NCBI GenBank assembly: GCA_947561715.1
Contig: OX387201.1
Location: forward strand, 9,066,001-9,130,000
Source of the DNA: Ascidia mentula
Lineage: Eukaryota; Chordata; Ascidiacea; Phlebobranchia; Ascidiidae
DNA: 64,000 nucleotides
Direction: 5' to 3'
Both the position numbers and the translations under genes were made by a program. Shown one piece after another: positions 11,745-26,700 of the stretch (the first letter of the stretch is position 1; the number at the start of each line of letters is the position of its first letter). The notes under the pieces were generated by a model. It had not been told where the DNA came from, did no database searches, and saw only the letters and a program-made list of their open reading frames with translations.

Positions 11745-14700
11745 ATGAACAGTTTCAATTCACTGACACGTGATGGTCACAGAATTAGGAGGTGTATGCC
11801 AAACTTTGGTCAGCAATGGAAGTGCGCTTACAAAACTGTATATACATACATCGCTGTGCTCATTCTTCTTTCCTCGACGACGACTTGCAACTGTCAATCA
11901 TCCAGAAGCTACATCATGAACAGATTGGCGTAAGTTTACTATTAGCGCCAGCGCACGCCGAGATGCGACCATTGAAACCCTAATTGTTTCTTGATGTGAT
12001 CAATGTTATGGATCGCCGCACGCCCTCTACTACTTTTCTTGCCACGCGGAGGCAAATTCAAACCCGCTGCGTTAGTTTCATTTCAATCACCGCGTAACTG
12101 CGAACCTTGAAGTCCTAGGGACGTAAATAATTCATGCGAGGACTTTTGTCTTTTACCGGTGCTTTGTCATGGCTAACACCGATGTGCTCTTTCACCTTCG
12201 AACAGAAACGGCGAGTTGGCAGAATCCTTCGGTTCCATTTTGAAAGATAAGATGCAAGAGTTTTCCGGATGCGAAGCTTTGACGAATGTATGTGTAATAA
12301 CCCAATCTAACATAACTAATGCTAAATCAAGACAAGCACGAATTTATTTTGAAAAGCTGTATTTTCAAACATATTACCAAAAACCGTTACCGAAAATATG
12401 GCCATCACTATGTATTATAATAGCTATGTTGCTTCCAGATTCTATTTGAAAATAAGATATTGATGATGCCTACGTAGACGAAATCGATATTTCTATTGTA
12501 TGTAATGAACTAGCTTACTTTAAAGCTAACAATAGCTGACAATTTAATTATGTTGCTTTCATTTTGATTTTTATAATACCTGTGTATTTTGTTTGTAAGC
12601 TTGTTGCATGCGCAACATAAATGTAACATATTTATTTGAATCTGCTTATATACAAATCTCGTTAGATATGTTGTAACTCTGTAGTAAATTTAGATGTATG
12701 AGCAGCGGTATAGTGCAGAAGAATTCTACGTGCACAAACGTAGCGGTTCTAAAACTGTTGCCCACTTTGCTTCGGAATTAGAAAAGATGCTGGGAAAAAA
12801 GCGCAGTGCAGTTAAGGTAACTTATAAACTAAAAAAAAATCTTGGAAAAATGTAATTTTTTTGTCCAGTGCACAAATTTCGTTGCCACTGGAATATAGAA
12901 ACAAGTTGTTATTCCTAAATGTTAACCAACTTAATTTTGTTGATTAAACTTCCGTACACATCGCCTCAAAAAAACGTATTCCGTCAAACTCGTCATCCCT
13001 AAAATCTGACGTTTTCGAAAAAATACGCAGAGGTTGGTCGAAGAGGCAGAGAAAATAGCAACCTCCTACAATTGGACACGAACTCCTCCGGTCGATTACA
13101 ACAACGTCCAATACATAAACGCACCAGTGGAAGGTATGAAAAACTTGGTGTCATCCTATCCGACCGAAAACCCACATCAACAAGTGCTTGTTTTTGGTGT
13201 AAACAACTTGTGGCGGTTGTAAATTAATCAGCAAATTTGGTGTTATTTGTTCACAAGATGACGACTATTCCGATCTCCGGAGGACGATGCGCTTTGAGAA
13301 GAACTTGCGATTCAGGTCGAAGGTAAACGTGAACCAGTCGGTGGTGCAAGTCCCATTCTACGTTTACTGCAAAGGTACAAATAGAAAAAGGTTCAAATTC
13401 TGCATAACAAGGGCTTTGCTCCATATATTACATTCATTGTTAAAAGTAAAAATGGAATGTGCGTCAATGTCAAGTACTGCTCATATTATCTGTCCAATAC
13501 CCAGCAGCCACAAACAGAGCTTTTCATTGAAAAACGGATTTTATGGACGGGGCACTGGCTACCGCATCACAGTAATTTAATGGTTATGAATTATTGATAA
13601 CACCTCAAAAGCTAATGTGACAGGTTTGATGCGTGTTCCGTATATCACCACTTCATTGAAACTGTGTCGTATGTTGCATGGTCTATATAAAAAATATTGA
13701 CACTTTACACAAATATCTCGTAGTGAACACGTACGTCGGTACGACTTATAATTCCCCAGGTTTTATTGGGCAATAATTGTTTTCGTACTTGAGCTGGTAC
13801 AACAAGAACGGTTTCGTTGCGTGTCCATTGGAATATGCAAAACGTTAATTGTTTTTTAGAAAGCGACCTGTTGAAATCAGTCGAGTGGTCCAAAGGTTTG
13901 AACGCGCAGTTCCGGGAGAATCTGGTTCGTGACCCAAATTTGAAATGGCAATACTTCGGTTCGGTGGAAGGTTACGTGCGGATTTATCCAGGGTTTCAGT
14001 GGAAGTTGGTGTCAGACACGGGAAAGGTGAATCTGTACGATTGCCGCACGCAACTTTGGTGAGAATGACAATAGAAATAAAAATGTCATGGGTTTGAGTT
14101 AACGCCGTTTGCGTACGAACAACTACTCCATATACTCTCTATAATACCACGCTTATTAGTAATATCTTTCACGCAACCTTTCTTTATCGATATCCGCAGT
14201 ACATTACATAAAATACATCAAAAAGAGCGCGGATAAAAGCTTTCGAATGTCATCCAGCTAAGACGGGAAAATATTTCCTTCAGGTACACTCAAGCCGCCA
14301 CTTATCCCAAGGACATGCTTGTGTTGTTGGACACAAGCGGTAGCATGACCGGTTTGCGCAAATCAATCGCCATTCGCGCGGTCGCCACATTGCTGGGAAC
14401 TCTTAGCGACAACGACTTCTTCAATGTGCTCACGGTGAGTGCTAGGCTCTATAAAGAAGATGGGAAACAGATTGCAGGCGCTGTTCATTGATTGGGCGCC
14501 GCAAAGCCGTTCTCTAAATGTTCGTTTGCTGGTAGCATCGATTTTGGGGTTCTTTGGTTGAACTCGGAGTTCAGCTTTTGGCTCATGTAACGGCGACTTC
14601 AGTCTCTTTCTCGCTAGCGATCTCCCCATAAAATATTAACGCGCGTGAAGGGAAAAAGGCAATGCCACAAAACTTATTGCCAGTTCATGACTTATCCGCG

Positions 14701-17700
14701 CCATTTAACAAACAAACACACACGCACAGAAATATAGTGTTTCTTGACTAAATGTATATAACAAGAATAAGCCACAACATAAGCACACAAAAATTGACAT
14801 TTATACGCGTTTTATGCTGTTTCAGGCAGTGTTTACAGCAGTGGTTCTCCACCTTTCAATTCGATGCAGTATGATGAACAGAAAGGTGTTTGAAAGCAAA
14901 CGAATAAAACGCGGCGTTAACAAAGTTTCTGAAAAGTGAGCTTACTGTGTATATTGCGAGGCGGTGGTAATAAAATTACTACGAACCGGCACCTGTTAAG
15001 AAAATTTCTGAAAAATTTAAAAATGTTGATCACCCTTCGCTGATAGGTAACTTCAGTCTTGTTGAAACAAAGAAAATCGTACTCAATTAATAGGAGTTTT
15101 GTAAACCAAGGTCAAAGGTCGCCAAATTGGCACATAGTAACTTGAGTTCCAATTCACTTGCGGACGACAACTTGCCTACCCACGGCCATATTGGTCCAAA
15201 AACTGTTTTAAATTGTTCACCGTTGAGTTTGAAAATTCCGAAAGCGTGAAAGCTGGTGGCAGTTGAATGTTGTTGTATATAGTCACGTGTTCTATATAGT
15301 TTTGATGATCCAAGAGGTCGCTGGGCAAAGCTTTTAGTTTGTTGTTGTTCAAATTAAGAAGGTGCAGCAACGTGTTGCTCATAAACAAAGCCTTTGGCAG
15401 TCCGGTCAAAGCGTTGCCTTCAAGGTTTACGAACCGCAAATCTGGGCAGTTCCGAAATAATTCGGGCGACAGTTTCTCAAGCAAATTGTTTTCCAACCAG
15501 ATTTCCTTGAGCTTGCTGTTTTTCTGAAACAGATAGCGATGCAGTGTTTGCAAACGGTTGTTGCTCAAATTCACGCGCTCCAGTTTTTTAAGTTTCCGAA
15601 AGGCTTTCTCAGCGATCGCCGATATCTGGTTGTAGCTCAGGTCTAGGTCGATAAGATGCACTTGATTTGCAAAATGTTTGTTGTTGATTTCGGTCAAACT
15701 GTTGTTGGCTATACCGACATGCATCAGCCTTCTGTTCTTCCGGAAGGTGCCGCTGTGGAGCCACGTCATGTTGTTGTGTCGCAATGAGAGGAACTGTAAC
15801 TTCCTCCCGTATTGAAATGTCTTCCACATTGCTTTCTGAAAGGAATTTAATATGATGAGTAATCGTTTGTTAAAAACTATAATAGAAGTTGAGCAGAGTT
15901 TCATACTTCCATACGCGCCAGGGACTGGTTTAAGTAGTTGTTTGTATTTTGAATACTAAACACAGGTTGCTTCGTATTGGACTTGAAGTCGCTTTAAAAG
16001 TGACATTTGCACATTTTTATACATTGCTGTAGTTTCTCTATGACGTTATTTAAAAAACACATTTTCGTAAAATGAAAACTTTCACGGTCTTGGCAAGTAA
16101 TTAAAATAATTAGTTTCTGATCCTCGGGAACCTCGGGAAAAAATACGTTACTTTATTACGTCAATGTCCACGGGAAACCCATCCAAAATCTATGCAGCAT
16201 AAGGAAAAAAACGATTTGCTGCACTTACTTTTCGATTTCATAGCGCATTATAGATTATCGATAGAAATCAATGCGATTAGAGAATCAATTACATTTGCGT
16301 TAGTGCAATTATTGAATAAGGAAAAGTAAACTTCTCGACTGTCAATTACCTCCAAACGATTGCAATCAAGCACCAAGCTGCTCAAATTTGTGAGGTGGCG
16401 TAAGATCTCCTCGACCTCCACGCCGTTAGTTACGTTGTTGTGGAGCAGGGTTAGTTTTGACGTGAAGCCTGTGGAAATTGTACTTATCATGTGTGTTTGA
16501 ACGTCACATTCAGATGTTTTTTAATTTATAGTGCAAAAGAGTGCGTAGAAACAGCTCGATAAACAAACAGTGTTAATAAAAACGTAACCGGTTTGTAAAG
16601 GCGGTGTGTTTAGGCCTCGTGTTTTAGTGTAATGATTTTTCAACTTATGCACACGCGAGCATACGATGAGCCTCTATTCCTAGCAAGTTATGGCCTTTGC
16701 TAAAATCGTATTCACATTCAAAATTTTGAGGAAACATTTAAATTCTACATTTGATTTTATTCGCCGTGGAGGTACGGACTGCGTTTCAACCTGCCTGGAA
16801 TCACTTCAACCTCTATGGCTCTCTTTTGCCGCCTGCTGGAATTCGTGGGGAGTCGCCGATCGTCACAATTAGCGTTCCTCTGCCTCGCATTCCACTTGCA
16901 TTTATCCGACATCACCTCCATCGCATTTTTGCACGCGTTCCTGTGGATTCGCCACCAATGACGTTAGGTATTTCCCTATAGCCTAGTACATTGAAACCAA
17001 GCTCGAAAACAACAGCATATATAGAATTTTATAAGGCGATGCCTGTGTTCGGCGTGAAGTTATAAAAATTCCACATCTGTCAGTTGCCAAATCTCATTGG
17101 TTTTACTCTCCCCACTCAAAAGGTTTTAAAAATATCTGCGTCAATAGGGTTTTCGCAAGGTTTAATTAATGTTTCAGAAGCATTGTAACGAAAGCAGGGT
17201 GAGATATTTATCAAGGGTCATATAGGATACTACGGAGAATTACGCACAGTAAATCACTTGAATTTGCGTAGGTAAGCACTCAAACGTTTTTAACATTTAT
17301 GCGCGTTAATGTTGATTCAGGCGGTGTTTGGAGCAATGGATCTCCCCCCTTTTTAACTTGCGGTGCAGTGATTTCATACCTTTCGCACCAGAAGAATTAC
17401 ATTAATTGCGTAATTAGCCAAATAATCAGTATGTTCGAATTGCTCATGTCCTTGAATTGAATATCTGGTTTGAGCTGGTGGTATAGTTTTTACCTTTCGT
17501 TTGTCCAACCTCTGGAGCATATGCACATGGATTGATTTACCAACGCTTTCGGATACGAAGGATAACAGTCGAATCGCGGATGAAGGCTGAGTGCACACGG
17601 GCTCTTTTTACGTGTTTCCTCCAACCATCGGCCGACGAAATTCACAAACCCTTTCGTGATGCGTACCACAGAAATCAAAGGAACGCGAACCATCGATGGA

Positions 17701-20700
17701 TCGGACTCATTTTCCCCTTGCGTGTTCGCGTACATTTTGGCTGGCACAATATGCGTTGCCACTCCAACGGTTTCAAGCGCATCGTCGTCGCCGGTGATGG
17801 ATACGGGACTGCCTGGGAGTAGGTTTTCGGCCATCTTGTTGGTTGTGTTTGAAAGTGCGACGCACAGTTTCATCTTCTGCACCGAGTTAACTGCACCGTT
17901 AGCATTGAAAAGTTCACCCATACATTGGCTGCCTGTTCCGCACCCTTCTAACAGACTAGCAACGGTTGCGGTCAAATTGGCCAATTGTGACTTTGGCCTT
18001 GCGACCGCGATGCGGGCATCGGCATGGCTAATGTTGAGCTCTTCGTAGTTCTTCGACGTCACACGAATTGCCGCCAAATCGTAACGGCAGTCTCCACACT
18101 CCATGTACTGACGCGCCACCATCACGTTCTTGGCGTTCAGCGCGATCTGCGCCGACTTATCTGGAAGAAAAACCGCAATTCTTTTGTGGTCGACAGCTGA
18201 CATTCCGCCGCAGATATACTGGGTCTGACGCACAGCGCCTGACATTTAAATTTCTATGAGCACAATATTGACCATTTGAACAGTACTCGCGTTTGTACCC
18301 AGGGCGCTCGGAACAGATCGTATTTAACGGCAAAGTCAATATTTGACGGGACGCAAATCAGTTTTGTCTGTCTGAAATCTCACTAAGATAAATGGGTAAC
18401 GATTACGGTTGCACGTTTTTTAACGAGCTTACTACGTGCCTATGAATAGCTTAAGTTTTCGTACGCGCTCACCTTTATGATTTAAAGTAGCGCAATAGGA
18501 ACGAAATCCTTTTTTCACCATCTGAACCTGCCATCGTTGGTACCCAAAGCATTCATAGTCCTCGTTCTTCGTTAGCGTTTCGTTCTTGTATTCATTCAGT
18601 GCCGTACACCGCACACTGAAATCCACAACACATTGCGCAGCTGTGACCACCACGTAGATTTTTCGTTTCTTGTACGGTATGCCGAGCAAAAAGGCGGAAC
18701 ATTCCTTGTCCCCGGCAGTCAGACGCAGCAGGAGTTTTTGCGGCAAATCGCTGGGAAGTGGCGCCGCCGAGGTTTGAAACAGATCACCGTCGATCGTCAC
18801 AAACTTCTGTCTCGGTTCAGGTGTCGTCGAGTTGGAATCGTCCTCACTTTTAAACACTAGACACGGAAGTGACGAAACTTTGCTTTGCTTGCACGTATTG
18901 CATCGCCTGGCCACCTGTTGGCAGTAATGCTTGTAGCAGAGACCCAGGTCCTTGCATACGAAGCGGTCCGGTTCGCGGTTGTAGTGTGCCCGGCGCAAGC
19001 ACTCATGCGTCTTCAAATTAGGTTTTACGACTGATTTACTGGCGCCCATCCAGCAAAGTAATAGCAAGCAAATAAACCGAAGGACTCTGTGAAGTAACCG
19101 GCCATATCCTGCCGAGACCGATTTCGTATATTTCAGCATTTCTTGGCTATGTGTTGTTTCTTAACCCGAGTTCATACCCGTCAGATTATAGTTTTTCTTA
19201 GGCAAAACTCCAAAGCTCACAACATTTTACGACCATGAAAACCCTTATGCTGACCGAATCTAAACATGTGAAACGACAAATTCAACAAGTGAAGAAACAA
19301 CGTATCGCCTGAGCGTATTTCATTGAAACTACCCACATCACGAGTGTCTGACAAACAACATCGTACCGTGCCCTAAGCGGAACAAGAATTGAGTCGCGAC
19401 GAACTGTGTCCTCGTTATAGGGAATTTCTCGTTTAGTTTGCCCCCACCCGTGTGCAATGAGTTTCACTCACACGCCACGCTCTGCGTCACCACAAAATAG
19501 CGAGGGGATTTTTGCAGAAATCACACAGTTAAAGCAGAAGGCACATTGTGGAAAGTGATTTTAATATTACTGTGTAAACTGTGCATCCCGGTATTTACAC
19601 TAACAGCTGATCGGTATACCCCTGACTTACACTTTGGTAATGCTTTTATCGGTTTCGCTTCTGTCTAGTCTGCTATCAGACATTGAGGTTAGTCACTGCA
19701 GTGGCGTTTTGTCATGCGATGCACAATTCTATACGTTTGTGCGTCTTTCTCTATGAGTTTTCGACCACCGCACAACATGGCTCCTGTAACTGGTCCACAA
19801 AGCAACATCAACTGTCAACGTTGACAGAACTACCTTTTTATAGTTCCCATGGCGGCCAATTTGCCTCCAGAAGCCCAAACTCCCTTGGCGTCTTCTGCGA
19901 AGTCATAATTTATGGTGTGGGTTTACAAAGCAATTACGATCGTTCTCGCAAACGTGGGAGCGCATTTTGTCTGTCTGTCTGTTGTTCTTCACAGCTGAGC
20001 TTCAAAACTCCAAGCTGTTAACCCCTTGTAGAGCACAGGTGCTTTCGAACAACGGACTCGGTGTTAACGATAGGTGTGCCGACCACCGCGTAGGTCGAAT
20101 GATTTACACGTGTAGAACACAACTTGACTTTAACTTACAGTATGCCGAATTAAGAAATCTGTGCCTCTGTAATAATCTTACTTAGTATATAGTATCGTGT
20201 TATTGCTGATCAATAATCTTTCTTTCAATTCTACGCAGTTCAAGAAGGAAACTGAGGTGGTGGAGCCGTGTTTTAACGGGACACTTGTTCGTGCCGACAA
20301 GCGAAACATTGAGGTATGTTTTATGGTTCATACACCTACCCTACCTTCCTGGTAGCAAAACACTCACAGGTCAACTGTTTTGATAAAAAAAACTGCTTTC
20401 CGAAAAACGCATTGTTGTTCGAAAAATACTGAACTGTTTAATTGCGTGTGAGATGCTTTAAAAACTATTTTTAAGGATCTTTGCAGCTGATTAAAACTCA
20501 CACTTTCTATGCTATCTACTGTTGCCTTCTGTATTAAGCGTAAAGGTTTTACCACGTTTTGAGACACCAAATACTGAAATTCTCCAGCATTTGCAGTTTT
20601 CGTGATGTTCTGTCGTAAAACTGCTATGGCATAAAATGTCGTGGATGAGGTTTGTACAATACGCATAAAAGTCACATAAGACGGACGCTGGAAATGAATT

Positions 20701-23700
20701 AAGTCCACGGCATTTACATAATACAAATACACCCACAAAAGGCGACCGCTCGAAATGTCACCAAATCAGCTGAAGCATATTTACGTAACCCACGTTCAAC
20801 ACACAATAAGCCGTTTAACTCTACGATGAAAGTTTTGCCCCGTTCTGTTAAGCAAACAGCGATATCCGACTGAGTCGAACGACCCGCCTCGTCCTTATCT
20901 AACGTCTAGTTATGACACTCTGTCTTCCTGTGCTTTTATAGACTGTCCTGCAGCGACTGGAAAGCATCACTATGCGTGACATTGCCTCATTCGAAGGCGC
21001 GTTCCGCACAGCTCTTAATTACATGGTCAACGTGAGCAATTTGCTTTTTTGTTCTATTTGTTTATCGTTTATCATCAACATTTGTGTCCAAAAAAATCAA
21101 ACAAGGTGCAAGACAGCGATTTGTCGTAGGTTTGGCTTTAAACCTTCAATAACAAGACTATTTAGATGAATAAACTTTACTGTGTCTCCATACTGGTTTC
21201 TGTGTTATTAACAAATATATGTTCCGGGTAAATCGAAAGTTGTAGCGTGTAGATTATTTCATTGACAAATATTTGATTACCAACCTCAGCAAAACCCTTC
21301 GTGGTGGCCCGCCCTATTTTGTCATTTTTCGCTTAACAACGACCACGTTCTGTTCTCGTGTCATTTACGACCAGTCAATTTGACAAAACGACGTCGGTCA
21401 TTGTAAATGTAACACGAAACCTATTTTAGTTTCACAGTAACGGAAGTGGCAGCGGCTGCAACTGCGCCATCATGCTCATCACCGACGGTGCCCCGGAAAA
21501 CTACCAATGGTTGTTCGATGAAGCCAAAACAAACCGTAGTTTGCCTGTAAGCCATTAGCACACAATCGATACTTCCACTATTAAACGTCCTTTTCTAGAT
21601 TTCGTTGTTTCACTTGTACAAAACAATGAATTCAGTGGAAGCCTTGTACAGTTATACGTAATACGAGAGATTTCCAAACAGAGAGCCGTGACCCTGCAGT
21701 GGTTTTACGGTTCACAATGAATAGAAGTCACACAAAGTATAAGATGTGTACATCCCGTCCTGGGAGTTTTTCATTCGTTTTATTACAATGAACTGATTCA
21801 ATAATATATCCAAATATTCATGTCAAACATGAGGGACATTTTAACCTGTTAGAAGGGTTCGCAAGCGAAAAAGATTAGGAAACACTACTCAGGGAGTTTA
21901 GGAAACATCTGTACAATATTATATAAAGAAATCTGCTTAATTTCAAACACAACTTCCAAATAAGTGTGTATTTCATTAAATGCCTTAAGTCGTCCTGATC
22001 ATTTGGCAAAGAAGAAGAATTGATTTTTTGCAGATCCGCGTGTTCGCCTACTTAGTCGGCCAGGAAAAAAATTATCTCGAACCCGTGAGAGAGATTGCCT
22101 GCAACAACCAGGGTTTCTTCACACAAGTTGAAAGTCGCAACAGCGTGACGGAGCAAGTGCTGGTAAAACTATATTATCTCAATACCACAAAAATGAAATG
22201 CTTTATGTACGCTTTCTGCCCTTGTACTAATCTACGTGTTTACAGCGACATGTTGACGTGATAAACCGGCCTATGGCAATCATGGGCGATCACCACACGG
22301 CTTGGACCAAAGGATATTACGATAAATCAAACGTTGACGAGGTAAGTGTAATATACTTCGCTACAAGCATACCCATAAATACATTTTTTGCGAAACATCT
22401 TTGCTGACATCTGACCGTTTCCAGATGACTGCTTTAACATTTTTGTTATCTACGTCTGTCATAGCAGACAAATACTGTATTATTAAGCAGAATAGCATTA
22501 TACCAGCATTACCATAACGCATTGGCATTCGCCTCATAACATATATCTTTATTGTTGTTTTATCAGAGGTTGGGCCTCATAACGACGGTGGCAATGCCCG
22601 TTTACCGCAACACAACATTTGCTCCACCATCCATGCTGGGGGTGATGGCAGTTGATGTTCCTGTGAGCGATATGATCGATGCAATGCCTGTTAACACGTG
22701 AGTCATTGTGTGTATTTGGCGAAAAAACACGTTATACGTCGTTATACGGCCATACACGATTTTGTGGAACTTAACAATGCGTCTAATTTGTACAAAATAC
22801 TTCATTGAAGGAAAATTTAAGTTTTGTAATTTTATTTACAAGTGCGTCTTTAGCTTTTAGGCAGTTTCTCATCTTGTCGCAGAATCGGGGGAGAGTTTTT
22901 AAATAAAAAGTTTTCTACATAGTTTTACCGCATGACTTTATAGAGTTGGAGTCAACGCTTACATGTACATCATAACCAACAACGGGTACGTGCTCTTTCA
23001 TCCACGTTGGAACGGCAAATATCTCGACCTCGGGACAATCACCACGATCCCAAATTCTGACAGGTAACATCATTTTATCGACCTGTGTAGAGACGATATA
23101 TGCAATTTGACATAATGGTTTACCAGTTTTGACATCAACAATCTGGAGTACGGGGAAGGGCACACGGCAATTCGTTCCGGTATGATTCAGCTGAAGTCAT
23201 CACAATATGCTGTCTCCGAAATCATTACACCTCTTGATGATTGGGTGGGTTCAAATCCGCATTAAATTTGGTTTTTAAATTAATCAACGTTGGCGGCGCA
23301 AATTCATTTCCATTAAAGTATTCCATTTATATTTCTGAAAAAGAATAAACTTCGAGTCAATAAAAATCAAAAATTTCTGTAGTTTTTGTTGGTTGAATAC
23401 ATTTGATGGTATTTAAAACGTTTCAAAGAAACAGGTTATTTTTCGTTATAAATAGACGGAGTTAGAACAGATCGAACAATCCTTCCTTATGGTGGTTTGC
23501 GATATTGCTCTGGCGATTTCAGCAAATAGTTACTTCTTTCGTCCAGCAGTGTTTGTTGAAAGCCTTAAAAATATTCGGATTTTCTGTAGAATCGAGTCGT
23601 CATTTCGGAGGGTGTTTATTACTTTACACCAATACCAACTACTCCGTATCGTGTGGCGCTGGTTCTTCCCTCAGGATACGGTCATACAAAGGTTACATAT

Positions 23701-26700
23701 AACGACAAACTTCACGCGAAACTGTATGACCCCCTATACAATGAGAGGCATTGCAAACAGGTAGGACATTTTTTACAGTGTCCACATGACATACATCGTT
23801 TAAAAATGTTTTTAAAATTTGTTTTCTAATAAACCGTATGTAAATATCTATTTGCCAGTGATAATCTTCCTCAAAACCAGCAAGAAAGTAAGCCAGCAAA
23901 TCTTATTGATTTTTGTTTCAGATTCAAAGCAATCTGATGAAAAGTAATTCCATTGGGATCAATCGTAACGCCGCTATTTGTTCACTTATGGTGGGCGATG
24001 TACAATTGGCTGAGAGCTGGCGTTACTGTCATTTCCGAAACGAGGAGATGGTGGAGTCTATTGGCAGGATGAGTCAGCTGCAAATGCTGAAAGCTTATTT
24101 GCTTAACGAAGCAAACAACACGATCAAGTGTACGTTGGTAGAAGTGAAAGTGCCAATGTTAAGATACAAGTGGTAGTGTGGTAAAAATATCGTAAGCATA
24201 TGTTACGAAAGTAAAATATTACAATTTAAACCGTGTATGTGCATTTTGCGTACACGTATAACTCTTTAATGCAAAACATAAACATTTCCTGCTTCTGAAA
24301 CAACTTCCAGAAAGTAATGTTAGAGTTACAGCTATATATCCGGTTCGAAAAACCCAAACCATTCTGCTCTATTCTTTAAACAGTCTGTAAACAAAATGCG
24401 CACAATCTAATAAGGAAATTATGTATTCTGTAGCATATACCTTTTTGCAACATACAATATGTAGGCGACGTTTATGCAAGCCCAGATTAAATTTTCATGC
24501 CGCGTATTTTAATAGGTAACGAGGAACTTGTCAGTGGAGTTCTATTTGATGTTTTCCTTGCTGCGGCCCTGACTCCAGCATGGACGGAACATCGAACCTT
24601 CAACACCTCCATCGAGTAAGAATACCCTTTTTCATTGGAAATTTCTGACATGTAAACATGTTTAGTCTGGTTTAAAATCAATATAATAGAGAAATCATCG
24701 TTATTTTTATCTTGTTAAACGTATTTGTATTGATATGCAGAGCCGGAGTAGAAATGTCGTTCGTCATATCGAAGAGTGGTATGATGAGACAATATTGGTT
24801 CGACATTTACGCATCGGAGGACTACAAACGTAGTCGAGGCGCCCTGTTCAGGTTAGATCAAAAGAAGTGATGTGACAAGTTGTATTGTATTAACTTACTT
24901 TCATTTGTCCATTTATTCTTCTATACCATTCACGCAGCTATACGATATAATTGAACAGAGAATATTCATGATCCAGGTTTACTCGAACAGAATTTCCGAG
25001 CATATACCGCCGAACAGCAAGCTACCCCAGCGGGTCGTGGATGTACACACTGCCAAACGATGACGAAACCAGCAAACGGTTTGGTAGAAATGTGGTTGTG
25101 GCCACGACACCATTGGTGCATCGCAATGCTGTCTTAGGAGGTAGGGACATTTCTTATTTCTTCTATATCTTTAAACATAACATTGCAATAAAATATTCGT
25201 TTCAATTTAGTTTCAGGTCTTCTGCTAAACCAAAGCGCGTTTCAAGCTCAGTTTTGGAAAGAAGCAGCTTCGTATGAAAACTCGAATTGCGCTGAGGTAA
25301 GCTGAAAGTTCTAGTTCTAGCAAGCTCAAAGTCCCTAACTGACGATTTCTTTAAACGTAGAATGAAGACACAGGTTTCGAATGCTTTATTATTGACGAAA
25401 ATGGAATCGTGATGTTGTCACGTGAGCAGGATGACGTAAGATTGCATCACCGTTACGTAGTTGTCTTTTTTATCAGACATTTGAATTTCACAGATAGGGA
25501 AGTTCTTTGGTGCCTTAAATGGTCACGTGATGCGCGAGTTGATAGACGACGGCGTGTTTCGCAAGGTGGAGCTATACGACTACGGAGCAATGTGCGATCG
25601 ACCTGAAGGCAACGCCAATAACGGGGCGACCGGTGTAGAATTTAAGGTAAATTCTTAAGGTGACAACTAATCAAATCGTTTCAAATGGGAATTGTTTGTT
25701 GTGCGTTTAAAGACCCCGCGGCTTGAAAAATGTCCAATTGACATGCTGTTATTATCCGCGAACTATGCATGCTGCACTTTTTTATTTGTGCATGCGGGTC
25801 TGAAACATGAGGACGTTTTTCAAAATAAACAACGTCTTTCATTTGAATAATTTACTCGCATTTTTCTCTACATATTCATTCATAATATGATTGAACTTTG
25901 CACTTTTTAGTCCATTCAGCATTCAGTCTGGATGTACCTGATGTGGTGGGCAAAACAATTCGTCAGGTGAGCTGTGTTCAATACAAAGTTTAATTCACGT
26001 TATGACATACTTGTTTTTGGGATAGAGCTCTTGCAAACTTGACAATATACAGTTGGTGGACGGTGATATGGTCGGTGGAGCCCAGGGCTGCTGCTGGAGC
26101 AAATGTTGGAGAGAGTACATATAGGTGAGTAAGGTCGTTACTTATGTCAAGTCACGGATGACGAATAAATCTGAGGGAGTTTGAAAATGTTGATCAAAAT
26201 TTGCTCAATATTTCTATCAGTGCTGAGTGAGGTTTACATTGAACTGTTTTCTATTGCCAGGGTTACTGTTGAAGTATAGATATGCTAAACAATTTTGCAT
26301 GTTGCTTTTTGGTCTGCATTCTTACCAAAACGAAAAAACGCTTGCTTGTATTTTTAGTCCCTGCCACAAGAAGTATGACGTGTATGTCGTAAATCGGACG
26401 AAAACGCCAAGCTTCGGAAGAACGCTCTGCGACAATTACAGTCCTGTCACCTGTGAAAGGTGAAACATTTTTCAAACATCTACATTGTTAATAATTCAGT
26501 AAACCGCCTAATTAGATCAGAGATCCTTTATCACATTGGATCTTGTTCATGATAAATGTTCTCTGGTTGCAGGGAATACGGTATGTATAGTCTGAGCAGC
26601 AGCAATTTATTTCTGGTGACTATTCGGAATGTAGACGACCCGGAGTTGGATTGTTCCTGCAAGAACAAATCCGAGCCGATCTTACCAGTGAAGGGCCAGG

